Position numbers and translations under genes: made by a program | Assembly (NCBI GenBank): GCA_964035545.1 | Contig: OZ037768.1 | Span: 9,167,241-9,231,240, forward strand | Direction of reading: 5' to 3' | Length of the DNA stretch: 64,000 nt | Source: Bugula neritina | Taxonomy: Eukaryota; Bryozoa; Gymnolaemata; Cheilostomatida; Bugulidae | Notes under the pieces: generated by a model | Told to the model about the DNA's origin: nothing | Database searches by the model: none | Seen by the model: only the letters and a program-made list of their open reading frames with translations | Shown: piece after piece, positions 52,996 to 64,000 of the stretch | Numbering within the stretch: position 1 is the first letter of the stretch | Layout: each line of letters begins with the position of its first letter

Positions 52996-53294
52996 TGAAA
53001 TTAAAAACACTCTATATATAATAGAATTTTTGATATGATAAATATGTAATTTGAAGATCTCTGAGATTATTACTTGTATGATGATACCATAGACATTTTT
53101 TTCAACAGCTGAATAATTAACTGCTAGCTTTATTTTTCAACAATCTATTGTAGTAATTACCTGGTAAAAATATAAATTAAAATAAAATATGTTTCTATTA
53201 TAAATGTTATTGATTTGATTATCTAAATTATATTTTTACTGGGATATAGTCACTATGTGGCAGTTGTAAAATTCATGAAGCGTAACTACTCGTT
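52996..53294. other. Convergent 3' flank of MPLKIP and ARB2
   Basis: 299 bp between stop codons. A plus-strand AATAAA is at 53181-53186 and a minus-strand AATAAA at 53129-53134, so the two predicted 3' ends cross by tens of bases. Confidence 0.5.
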
Positions 53295-56200
53295 TTAAAA
53301 TTCTGTTTCTGAGCCGCCAATCTTAGATAGGTCTGGAGTTGAATTTTTTTCACCTACAATTATATAAAATGGGAAATTGCAAAAATTCCAAAAGTTAAAA
53401 CTTTTAAAAATATGCTGGTCTGAACAGTTTATAACATTAGCACATTGTCTTCATCTTTACATATATATAAAATACAAGTTATAAATTTTTGCATCAGAGC
53501 ATGCATGGGTCATGAAAGTAGGTAGTTTACTTGCATAGGGTATAACTATACGTGAGTTGTTTTAAATAAGAAAGCTATGCATAAATTGGAAAAGCATGTC
53601 AACATATTTTGCTTTTACCTATCTATTAACAGCATTGATTTTAAAAACAACATTCATAAACAAAGTGGTTTAACTGCAAAATAGTACCCTTACCATCACC
53701 TCTGTTCCCACCAGCCAATTCATCAGCTGAACAATCATTTTTTGCATTTTTTTTATCATTTGAACTTTGAGTAGTTGGAACATCAGCTTCAAGTGTAACA
53801 TCCATACCTTCATTAGAGTAGTATAGTTATTTTATAAAAAGTCAAATAACAGTGACACAGTTAAATACAAGTTTCAGCAAAAAAGATGTTTTACATTAAA
53901 TCAATAACTTGAATAAATTTCCATCAATTTGAACTGAAATACAAATCTTTAATACAAACCAACTTTTGGAATGCTGTCTAAACATAAATTTTAATAAGAA
54001 ACTTGCAGTTTAAATCAGGAAATTAAAATACTTTGAACTGAAGCTTTGGTAGCTCTTATTATAAAAATCAGCTTGAAAAACTGTCTAGTAGGCCATGTAT
54101 AACTTTCCATAAGCCAAAAACAAGAGAAAGTATCGCGATAAAATATAATGATCATCTTCAGGCCAATTCAAATACATTGTTTTATAAAATTTTACCCTAA
54201 AAGTGGAAATTTTATTTCACAACCAAAATCTTGGTTTCTTTAATAAAAAGTTTAATACTCTTCCTGTAGTAAATTCAAAATTGCGAAACTTTTAATCTTT
54301 TTACACGTATTCAATAACAAATATGCTAATAAGTATAAAAATACTGGATAAAAGACCATTTTTAGTCCTGAAATTATTCATTGAATTGAACTGCCTTACT
54401 TTCATTAGCAAAAAAGAGAATTCGATCTAACAAATAATTAGTATCTGCATGACACACAACAGAGTTGATGTTAGTATGATGGATAATTGATAATGATTGA
54501 GAGGTGCAAACTTGCATTCATCAACAGGAGATGCTTTTGCTGTTGAATCCGGCTCTTTGTCATCCAGGTTTTCTAGAATAAAATAAGTTGCTGTTAACAA
54601 AATAGAATATGTTCACATATTTTGCTTTACCATATCTATTAACAGCATTGATTTAAAAAACATGTTAACCATTCATAAACAAAGTGGTTAAACTGCAAAA
54701 TAGTACCCTTACCATCACCTCTGTTCCCACCAGCCAATTCATTAGCTGAACAATCATTTTGTGTATTTTTTTTATCATTTGAACTTGGAGTAGTTGGAAC
54801 ATCAGCTTCAAGTGTAACATCCATACCTTCATTAGAGTAGTATAGTTATTTTATAAAAAATCAAATAACAGTGACACAGCTAACTACAAGTTTCGGCAAA
54901 AAAGATGTTTTACATTAAATCAATAACTTGAATAAATTTCCATCAATTTGGACTGAATTACAAATCGTCAATACAAACCAACTTTTGGAATGCTGCCTAA
55001 ACATAAATTTTTATAGGAAACTTGCAGTTTAAATCAGGAAATTAAAATGCTTTGAACTGAAGCTTTGGTAGCTCTTATTATAAAAATCAGCTTGAAAGAC
55101 TTTCTAGTAGGCCATGTATAACTTTCCATAAGCCAAAAACAAGAGAAAGTATCGCGATAAAATATAATGATCATCTTCAGGCCAATTTAAATACATTGTT
55201 TCATGAGTTTTTACCCTAAAAGTGGAAATTTTATTTCACAACCAAAATCTTGGTTTATTTAATAAAAAGTTTAATACTCTTCTTGTAGTAAATTCAAAAT
55301 TGCAAAACTTTTATTCTTTTTACACGTATTCAATAACAAATATGCTAATAAGTATAAAAATACTGGATAAAAGACCCTTTTTAGTCCTGAAATTATTCAT
55401 TGAATTATGCTGCCTTGCTTTCATTAGCAAAAAAGAGAATTCGATCTAACAAATAACTAGTATCTGCATGACACACAACAGAGTCGATGTTAGTATGATG
55501 GATAATTGATAATGATTGAGAGGTGCAAACTTGCATTCATCAACAGAAGATGCTTTTGCTGTTGAATCCGGCTCTTTGTCATCCAGGTTTTCTAGAATAA
55601 AATAAGTTGCTGCTAACAAAATAGAATATGTTCACATATTTTGCTTTACCATATCTATTAACAGCATTGATTTAAAAAAACATGTTAACCATTCATAAAC
55701 AGAGTGGTTAAACTGCAAAATAGTACCCTTACCATCACCTCTGTTCCCACCAGCCAATTTATCAGCTGAACAATCATTTTGTGTAGTTCTTTGATCATTT
55801 GAACTTTGAGTAAGATCACCTTCAGGTGTAACATCCATACCTTCATTAGAGTAGTATAGTTATTTTATAAAAAAAATCAAATAACAGTGACACAGCTAAC
55901 TACAAGTTTCGGCAAAAAAGTTGTGTTACATCAAATCAACAACTTGAATAAATTTCCATCAATTTGGACTGAATTACAAATTTTTAATACAAACCAACTT
56001 TTGGAATGCTAGTCTAAACATAAACTTTAATAGGAAACTTGCAGTTTAAATGCTTTGAACTGAAGCTTTGGTAGCTCTTATTATAAAAATCAGCTTGAAA
56101 AACTGTCTAGTAGGCCATGTATAACTTTCCATAAGCCAAAAACAAGAGAAAGTATCGCGATAAAATATAATGATCATCTTCAGGCCAATTCAAATACATT

Positions 56201-59200
56201 GTTTCATAAGTTTTTACCCTATAAGTGGAAATTTTATTTCACAACCAAAATCTTGGTTTCTTTAATAAAAAGTTTAACACTCTTCCTGTAGTAAATTCAA
56301 AATTGCAAAACTTTTAATTTTTTTACACGTATTCAATAACAAATATGCTAATAAGTATAAAAATACTGGATAAAAGACCATTTTTAGTCCTGAAATTATT
56401 CATTGAATTATGCTGCCTTGCTTTCATTAGCAAAAAAGAGAATTCGATCTAACAAATAACTAGTATCTGCATGACACACAACAGAGTCGATGTTAGTATG
56501 ATGGATAATTGATAATGATTGAGAGGTGCAAACTTACATTCTTCAACAGAAGATGCTTTTGCTGTCGAAACCGGCTCTTTGTCATCCAGGTTTTCTAGAA
56601 TAAAATAAGTTGCTGTTAACAAAATAGAATATGTTCACATATTTTGCTTTACCATATCTATTAACAGCATTGATTTAAAAAAAAAATGTTAACCATTCAT
56701 AAACAAAGTGGTTAAACTGCAAAATAGTACCCTTACCATCACCTCTGTTCCCACCAGCCAATTTATCAGCTGAACAATCATTTTGTGTAGTTCTTTGATC
56801 ATTTGAACTTGGAGCAGTTGGAACATCACCTTCAGGTGTAACACCCATACCTTCATTAGAGTAGTATAGTTATTTTATAAAAAATCAAATAACAGTGACA
56901 CAGCTAACTACAAGTTTCGGCAAAAAAGATGTTTTACATTAAATCAATAACTTGAATAAATTTCCATCAATTTGAACTGAATTACAAATCTTTAATACAA
57001 ACCAACTTTTGGAATGCTGCCTAAACATAATTTTTTATAGGAAACTTGCAGTTTAAATCAGGAAATTAAAATGCTTTGAACTGAAGCTTTGGTAGCTCTT
57101 ATTATAAAAATCAGCTTGAAAGACTTTCTAGTAGGCCATGTATAACTTTCCATAAGCCAAAAACAAGAGAAAGTATCGCGATAAAATATAATGATCATCT
57201 TCAGGCCAATTCAAATACATTGTTTCATGAGTTTTTACCCTAAAAGTAGAAATTTTATTTCACAACCAAAATCTTGGTTTATTTAATAAAAAGTTTGACA
57301 CTCTTCCTGTAGTAAATTCAAAATTGCAAAACTTTTAATCTCATGACGCATATCTAATAACAAATATGCTAATAAGTATAAAATACTGGATAAATTACTC
57401 TTTTTGGTCCTGAATGCTAACCCAGTTCTAAAAGTATTCATTAAATTACTCTGCTGTAGTTTTATTGGAAAAACAATTGATACTACAAATAATTAGTCTG
57501 CATGAAACACAACAGTGTAATGGATAATTGACAATGATTGAGAAATACAAACTTACATTCGTTAGCAGAAGATGCTTTTGCTGCAGCTTTCGGCTCTTTT
57601 TTCTCCACATTTTCTAAAATAAAATTAAATCTGTTACAATAGTTTTACTTTAAGTAAAATAAAGTTAAGATACATATTATTACAAACCAAGTTTTACACT
57701 AAATCGTGTGTAGGCGAGTGTGTAGATATACCAGAAAGGGTTTTTCAAGTTTAGTAAAATTCAATTTACATTGTAGCCTTACCTGATGAAGTTGGTTCAC
57801 CAAACTTTTCCATAATGAATTCAAATACTTTATCAATAGCCATGTGGGATGTTTCCTCATGCTTCAATGTGCCTGCTGACAGGCAAATCATCTCCCTGCC
57901 CTTTGATACTTTAGCACCAAGCTTCTTACCACTTGTAACCCAGTTTTTACAGACCTATAAATGATAAGGAGTCCAATTAGACCATGATAGGTGTATAGTT
58001 ATCCCTCATAATGATTTATACATGAACTAATAATAGTAACTCAAAATAATACAAAAACAAAGGTAGAAGATGCTGTTGAATGTTTGAATTTTTAAGACTT
58101 TGAACTTGAGTTCACTGAACTAGTCACCATAGTTTAGTAAACAAGCTGAAATTTACTTGTTTGAAGTATTCCCTTGAAGAAGAAGGTGGACTGCCAAATG
58201 CATCAGTGAACGCAATGGCAACAACTCGTTTCTTGAAGTCATCTTCAAATTGCTTCAGCATATCAGTAGTAACTCCACCACCTGCACTGTGAGCTACCAT
58301 AGCTATCTTCTTTATTGATTTCTGATTCAACACAAAGTTATGCCAAACAAATTTTCCATGTCCAGAAGGACTCTGCTGACTTCCCTGAAATATAATGGTA
58401 GATAATTTTACAGACCACGGTTTTATGTAAAAAAATTCAAGCCAATTGGTTTTGTGCAACAAATCAATAGTTATTGAGAAGATTTATTAAGAGCGAGCTT
58501 TTCAGGGGAAAAATTTAACCCAAAAGCAATAAATTAAATAATTATAAAATACAATTTGAACAAACTATAAGATAAATCATTCACTTAAACCAACTTCAAA
58601 GCCTTGTAACAGTAAATCTAAGTAATAAGCATATGCTGACATTGTTTTACAAAATCAACTGCATGCATTTCAGAAAGCTTTGCTAACAATGTAGAAATAT
58701 TGAATATTTTAATTCCTTTACTGGGACTAGTTTTAGCACCAAACAAGCTTTAAAATAATGATATCGAAAATTAATTTTTTAAATAAATCTCAGGTTTTGG
58801 TAGTTAGTATCCCACCAAAAATCTTTAAGTTTTCCTACTACTAATAATGTGTGCACGTACCAAATGTAAATCGTTTGTGTTCATCACTAATACACCCCAT
58901 CCTGCAGCTTGGGCTCTTTTGATATATGGGAGTTGTGTACCACTATCCAAGCAGTCATTGATGATTAACCTGGTTGGGCAAACAGAAAGTAAAAACTGTT
59001 TATCGATGGCAAAATGAATCCTAACTTGATAAAATTATATAAGATGAATAGCAATCTAGAGGTTAGCAAATAAAACTTACAGCTAGTCATAGACAAGCAC
59101 TAAAATTATACACTTATTAATTAAATACATTAAACACTTTAGAAGTGAATATTTCCAAAAGCTGCATTTTTTCATATAGTCTCATGACATGTGTGCAGTG

Positions 59201-62200
59201 TAAACTGGCAACTGAATACTGAGTCACTACCAGAATCACTGCGTTTCCATTCAGGCGAATAAATCTTTACCGGCATCCATACGGATTACATGTGTCTATG
59301 CAATCTGTACGAAGTTATCTTCTTTTTGCAATTGTGCCAGCTGAATTAAAATTTGTAAATTAATATGATCAAATTTGAGTCGGTGTTCATGCCCAATGAC
59401 AATAGACCATGTAAAACTCAGCCAATCAGCAAAGTGTACCAGGTCAATACCCCACCAGTATATTTTATGTAAAATTCTGCAAGTTCGTTTGCAAAATGCA
59501 TGCTTCTAGAAAGCAGTTGTGCAACTTTTTTCTAGTGCATTAATTTATTTCATATTTTAACTTTATGACCCTCTGGTGTATTTTTCAAAACATCTAAGTT
59601 AAGTGTTTATAAAATGCAATTAAAAATTGTGTATCTACAAAAATGACCTGGTACAGTTTTGCAGCTTAAGGCCAGTTGTTAAATAACTCTTAGCTTTATT
59701 TGTTCTCTATTATACAATTATGAATACTATTGTTCCCCAATATGCCAGCTGGTAATGAGCCGCCAGATTTTGGTACAGAACTCTGATTGGCTGGGTTTTT
59801 GAATGGTCTTCTAATACATACATCTGATTGCCTGAATAGTGTACACTCTGTCTACGTTTACATAGTGTAAGCTACAGGGTAGTATTATACCAACTTTCTG
59901 TTTACCAATATTTTGTTCATAATAGTAAATAGGCTATTCAGCAAAGATTTTATGGCATGTAAGCCATGGGAACTACTAAAGAGGTTAAATCAACCATCAC
60001 TGCTGCTAATATTGCTTATGCACCTATCCCATTATGGTTCTTACCTCTAAACTTTGTAACTATCTCATTAAACATTAGTAGTTGAACCATCTGTATATTT
60101 ATCTGTAGGGGTTAGGAGTTTAGATGTCTAGACAAAGATGATTTACATACACGGGCTTTCCATGTACCGATCTCAGATCGATCTTGCTGAGATCGATCTG
60201 AGACATGTGCTCAGATCGATCGTTTTTCCATGAGAGTGTCAGATCGATCTCGCGAAGTTGCCTCCTCTTAAGTGAAGGATACTTTAAAAGTATAATTTGT
60301 TTACCTAACTGAGTGATTAAAGCTACTGCTGTTGAAAACAAGATAGTCATAGTCTAAAGTTTAATCCCAGCTATAAACTATACGCAGCAAAGCTTTCAGT
60401 GTATAGTAATTTGGCCAATTTAAAATAATTAATTTTAATTTTTTAGCTTGACAGCTTATATAAAATTAATGGCTGTCTAGCAGATTATTAATAAACTTAC
60501 AAGACTGTTAGGCTTAAAATTACAAAGAAAATAGCTAATGAAACTAAGTTTTATTAGTCATTTAAAATCAATTTAAATTTTCCCATTTTTTTACCTTCTA
60601 CTGCATATAATTGAGTTTTCCTAATCATTGTACTGAAAGTCAAAGTTTTGGCATCTGAAAAAGTGGCTATCATAATTATTTATTACTTTGCTTAGTAATT
60701 ATCAATAAGTTATCATTTTTATTAGCAGACAACATTGTAGCGCGCAGTCTTTTTCTACTTCTCAGATCGATCTGGCGTCTTTCCATGGTCTTATTGACAT
60801 GAGATCGATCTGAGTTCGAGCTCCACAGACCGACCAGCTCAGATCGACGGAGATCGATCTTTGGCGTCTTTCCATAGATCGATCTCGCTAAGATCGATCT
60901 GAGATCGGTACATGGAAAGCCGGTGATAGAGTATTCATCTATCACCTAAAGTAGTTCACTTGCTGTCTTGACTTATTTAGTTGAGGTTATAATTTAACAT
61001 GCAACAATCCTATGCTCAGTGAAGAATAAACTTTTTTGGTTGCAATTTTTTTAGGAGGAGTAAATTAGTTTTGCTTATACTTTTCTTAGTCATTTTAAAG
61101 CCTATCAAAAATGACAACCTCATTACTAGTTCTTGCCTGATAATACTTCAGTGTTTAAAGTTGGAATGATTTTATACTTATTGCTAACTTCACTCAAACA
61201 CAAAATTTATTAAGATTAGTGTTGTTATAGCTACATGGGTTTAAACCAGCTAATAAGTAAAGCAATTGATTTTTGTCAGAAGTATTTGTTTAAATTCATG
61301 AATTTATTCAAAGCTTTGTCTCATACAGCCAGCTTACTATGCATAGTTACAACATTATGCAATGAATGTTGACACCCATTACATTCTGTTTGAATGGTAA
61401 AGCCTTCAGCTAGCATTTCTTGAAAGTTCTATGGTCTGCTGGGATCTCCGCAATTTGCAGCCACCCTCTATAACTGATGAAGCCTAGTACTTTTATAAGA
61501 TTTTTCTTACGATATTTTGAAGCTATGAGATTAGATCATGTAAAAACATTATGTTATAATAGGCAGCATAAATTGCAATTTCTCTTCAACAATTTATGTG
61601 TTTATAATTCATTGAAAAAAACTTTATATTATTGCTAAACTGTGCATTTTAAATCCTGCCAATAAATATAATGTGACTAGTTCAACCTATTGTCCAAATT
61701 TAAAAATAAAAACAGTATTTCAGATTCAGAAACAGCCAACCCAGGCTTAGCATAAGCTGCAATACAAGTTATTTAAGCTATGGTATTGGTAAGCTGAAGA
61801 ATAGGGTCATCTAAAAGAAATGCATTTAAAAAAATTGTACATGATAGCTTACCAAAGCTAAATCATTGAATGATTGCTAGTTATTTTCTATGATTGAAGG
61901 AGTGAGTTCATTATCTGAAGAAAATTGAATACGTTTATATGAGTATATTAGTAGTAACACTATGATGTAGACTTGCTATTACAAACTAAAATATATACAG
62001 CAGAGAGGGTTGACAGTTCCCATGGCTCACATGCCATAAAATCCTTGCTGAATAGCCTATTTACTATTATGAACAAAATATTGGTAAACAGAAAGTTGGT
62101 ATAATTCTACCCTAGAGCTTGCACTATGTGAACGTAAACAGAGTTTACACTATTCAGGCAATCAGATGTATGTATTAGAAGACCATTCAAAAACCCAGCC

Positions 62201-63603
62201 AATCAGAGTTCTGTACCAAAATCTGGCGGCTCATTACCAGCTGGCATATTGGGGAACAGTATTCATTCATACTTATAAAATAGAGAACAAATAAAGCTAA
62301 GAGTTATGTAACAACTGGCCTTAAACTGCAAAACTGTACCAGGTCATTTTTGTAGACATACTATTTTTAATTGCATTTTATAAACACTTAATTTAGATGT
62401 TTTAAAAAATACATCAGAGTGTCATAAATTTAAGATATGAAATAAAGTAATGCACTTGAAAAAAGTTGCACAACTACTTTCTAGAAGCATGCATTTTGCA
62501 AACGAACTTGCAGAACTTTATATAAGTTATAATGGTGGAGTATTGACCTGGCACACTTTGCTGATTGGCTGAGTTTTACATGGTCTATTTTATTACCGCT
62601 TCAACCCCTATTTTTGTAAAATTAAATTCATTAAATACTCAAAATTTGAGTCAATTTATTTTAAATTAAAAAAGCACAAACCAATGAATGCATAAAGTCT
62701 TTTGTGACCGGTAAACTAAAGCTTAATTTAAATTTTCAAAATGAAAATAGCTGTCAATTTATTTTTAGCTTGGGAATGCTTTGGCTTACAGAAATTTTTT
62801 ATAAATTTAAGATGATTGATAATTATTTTAAATAATAACAGCTAAGATAAATAAAATAATTTAAATTATTATGAGACAAAAGGCATTTCAGTTTACTATG
62901 TAACTAGCCACCACAATCGTTGATCTCTGCCTCCGTCACAAATCATTTCGATTAATTAAACCGAAGGAACCATTTTCATCATTAGCATGATGTGAAGGAA
63001 ATTTTTCATCGAAGGAGCCGTTCCATTGAATTTCCGGCTGCGGTTTTGCTACCATGCAACTATTTCCAACTATTGCAACTATTTTTTGACAAAATCCATT
63101 AGCATAATGCGATAATGGAAACGTAGCGAATATAGTAATAATAATATAGGCTTCAGCTGCCCAAAACAAGTCGCTATTCCCATGCCAACTTGGTAGCTAG
63201 GCCTACTTGTTACAATAATATTATTAAATTACCAACATATTACATCAGGTACAGGTTATAGGAAAATATTGTTGCCACTCACCGTGTGTGTTTCTAGGTA
63301 TGTATTTGTGTGAGTACTTGTGTACGTATATTTGTGTATGTGTGATTTTCCATGTGTTTTGTGTGTGTTGTGTGAGTGTTTAAGCGTGTTTGTACATAAT
63401 AATTAAAATACACAGAGCATAAAATATAAATAAGAAATTGTTTTTACAATATAAAGATAAATAGAAATATACTTCCTAAATGCTGTAACGTGTTACCTGC
63501 GTGCCCACTGGCCTGCTCTAACCACTCCACTGCCGTGTATCAACACTAGTAGCTTTTCACAATCATTATAGTTTTTACTCACAAATATGAAAGTGCTTTC
63601 TTT
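53295..63603 (-). CDS. ARB2A: ARB2/FAM172A homologue with a modular repeated C-terminal tail, 5' end outside window
   Basis: Exons 63603-63497, 58969-58861, 58384-58157 and 57954-57783 encode the Arb2 domain (about 205 residues here). It includes [45 protein letters not shown], the nucleophile-like motif VAHSAGGGV, and [10 protein letters not shown] with SAGTLKHEE, all aligned with human FAM172A. Arb2 proteins have an alpha/beta-hydrolase-like fold; relatives act in nuclear RNA and heterochromatin functions with Argonaute partners. After the domain come eight repeated exons, alternating type A (57 bp: 57613-57557, 56594-56538, 55591-55535, 54572-54516) and type B (114 or 108 bp: 56850-56737, 55840-55733, 54826-54713, 53807-53694), then the last exon 53353-53295 ending SETEF. 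All tail junctions are phase 1. The tail is polar ([17 protein letters not shown]) with one Cys at each A-B junction and one inside each B module. It replaces the short C-terminus of vertebrate proteins. At least one exon lies right of the window. Confidence 0.88.
53590..57620 (-). repeat. Four tandem copies of a 1.01-kb two-exon module
   Basis: Corresponding points recur at 1003-1019 bp: type B exon starts at 53807, 54826, 55840 and 56850; type A exon starts at 54572, 55591, 56594 and 57613. Introns are as well conserved as exons (for example GTATCGCGATAAAATATAAT in every unit), so this is duplication of genomic DNA. The three left units are most alike; the copy next to the Arb2 domain (A exon at 57.6 kb) is the most diverged. 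Small indels and one six-base coding deletion (B exon at 55.8 kb) separate the copies. Confidence 0.95.
59401..62589. mobile_element. Inverted repeat with 575-bp arms (long-TIR element) in ARB2 intron
   Basis: The left arm 59401-59974 is the reverse complement of the right arm 62015-62589 over its whole length with few mismatches and small indels. Outer ends are AATAGACCATGTAAAACTCA and its complement; inner ends are GCCATGGGAACT and AGTTCCCATGGC. The 2.04-kb spacer contains no long open frame. Very long terminal inverted repeats suggest a non-autonomous foldback or long-TIR DNA transposon. No target-site duplication could be recognised at the outer ends, so an inverted duplication by another route is possible. 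Confidence 0.75.
60150..60925. mobile_element. Nested element with AGATCGATCT palindromes in its termini
   Basis: Ends CACGGGCTTTCCATGTACCG and CGGTACATGGAAAGCCGGTG are inverted copies, continuing through GATCTCAGATCGATCTT. The 10-bp palindrome AGATCGATCT (or one-base variants) occurs about nine times, all within 120-200 bp of the two ends. The core is plain AT-rich sequence. ATA directly flanks both ends (60147-60149 and 60926-60928), a possible 3-bp duplication; CAC termini with 3-bp duplications would suit CACTA/EnSpm-type transposases. It lies inside the spacer of the larger inverted repeat. Confidence 0.65.
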
Positions 63604-63976
63604 CTACAAAATAATTTTGCCAAATCTAAAAACATTTTATTGTGTTACATAAGATGATGAAAACAACTATTTGAAAATATACACAAACTTAATATATTAC
63701 AAATTTGGGTATACAGCAGCCAGTACAACTCATACACAGGGAGATGACCATCACATAACAATAATGAGGTATTGTTATACGATTGCTGAATTGACCACTT
63801 CTGAGGCAAGTCACAATAAATTACATAATTCCAAAAGGATGGGATTTTTTACTAAAATTACCAAACAAGGAAGAAATAAACAAATTTGAGAAAATATAAC
63901 AAAACTCAATACCAAAACCCAGCAAAGTTTCATTTGTATGAAGGTTTATGTTTATATATATAGTTGTAGCTAAAAA

Positions 63977-64000
63977 GAAGCAACTGTGGTCTAGTGGATT
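63977..64000 (+). mobile_element. SINE head cut by the window edge
   Basis: GAAGCAACTGTGGTCTAGTG matches the head of the SINE copies at 13.06 and 28.47 kb (GAAGCAGCCGTGGTCTAA). Only the first 24 bases are visible, so a true tRNA gene cannot be formally excluded. Confidence 0.5.

Noticed and set aside
53694-57613. CRISPR-like or satellite interpretation of the 1-kb array
   Set aside because: Units are about 1 kb, contain in-frame exons with splice sites and belong to the ARB2 gene.
59221-63130. Possible still larger element using GCGTTTCCATT-like words at 59.24 and 63.12 kb
   Set aside because: Similarity is limited to about a dozen bases, with no consistent continuation.
63977-64000. tRNA gene at the right edge
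   Set aside because: The same head occurs in the two SINE copies, and the anticodon and B-box part lies outside the window.

Overview
The window is a stretch of AT-rich animal nuclear DNA. It holds spliced genes on both strands with GT-AG introns, conserved metazoan proteins (a ciliary coiled-coil protein, SAGA deubiquitinase, CFIm25, a GATOR2 subunit, a TTDN1-like protein, an Arb2-domain protein), tRNA-derived SINEs and many small inverted-repeat elements. Coding similarity to vertebrate orthologues is good, but the repeats are unlike vertebrate ones. An invertebrate, perhaps a lophotrochozoan, is the best guess; the phylum cannot be fixed from the sequence. All exon models were built by hand from splice sites and reading phase, and every internal junction of every model joins in frame.

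Layout: (1) 1-8506, + strand, C-terminal two thirds of CFAP58. (2) 11535-12170, - strand, a small two-exon gene for a secreted, very basic six-cysteine peptide, with its own TATA box. (3) 13898-24588, - strand, 16 exons, a 1022-residue protein that I cannot name, with an EF-hand. (4) 25395-31065, - strand, a complete USP22/nonstop orthologue (514 aa). (5) 33828-36663, + strand, NUDT21/CFIm25 (218 aa), divergent from USP22 across a promoter region with two E-boxes. (6) 37150-45789, - strand, WDR24 (803 aa), convergent with NUDT21. (7) 45.8-51.9 kb, gene-free, cryptically simple DNA with one inverted-repeat transposon. (8) 51941-52995, + strand, an MPLKIP/TTDN1 homologue with an in-frame 138-bp tandem duplication. 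(9) 53295-63603 and beyond the right edge, - strand, an ARB2/FAM172A homologue.

The most unusual object is the 3' half of the ARB2 gene. A two-exon module of about 1.01 kb is tandemly repeated four times. All eight exons are phase 1-1 and keep the frame, so the protein should carry a variable C-terminal tail of four modules of about 57 residues. Two copies of one exon use a GC splice donor. The upstream intron of the same gene holds a 3.2-kb inverted repeat with 575-bp arms, and inside it a second transposon built around the palindrome AGATCGATCT. Other mobile DNA includes a foldback element whose arms are made of 15-bp repeats (CFAP58 intron), two head-to-head TAA-flanked MITEs (WDR24 intron), a TTAA-flanked hairpin element and a SINE family.

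The genes do not form one pathway. They are housekeeping functions (cilia, histone deubiquitination, mRNA 3' processing, amino-acid sensing to TORC1) that happen to be neighbours.
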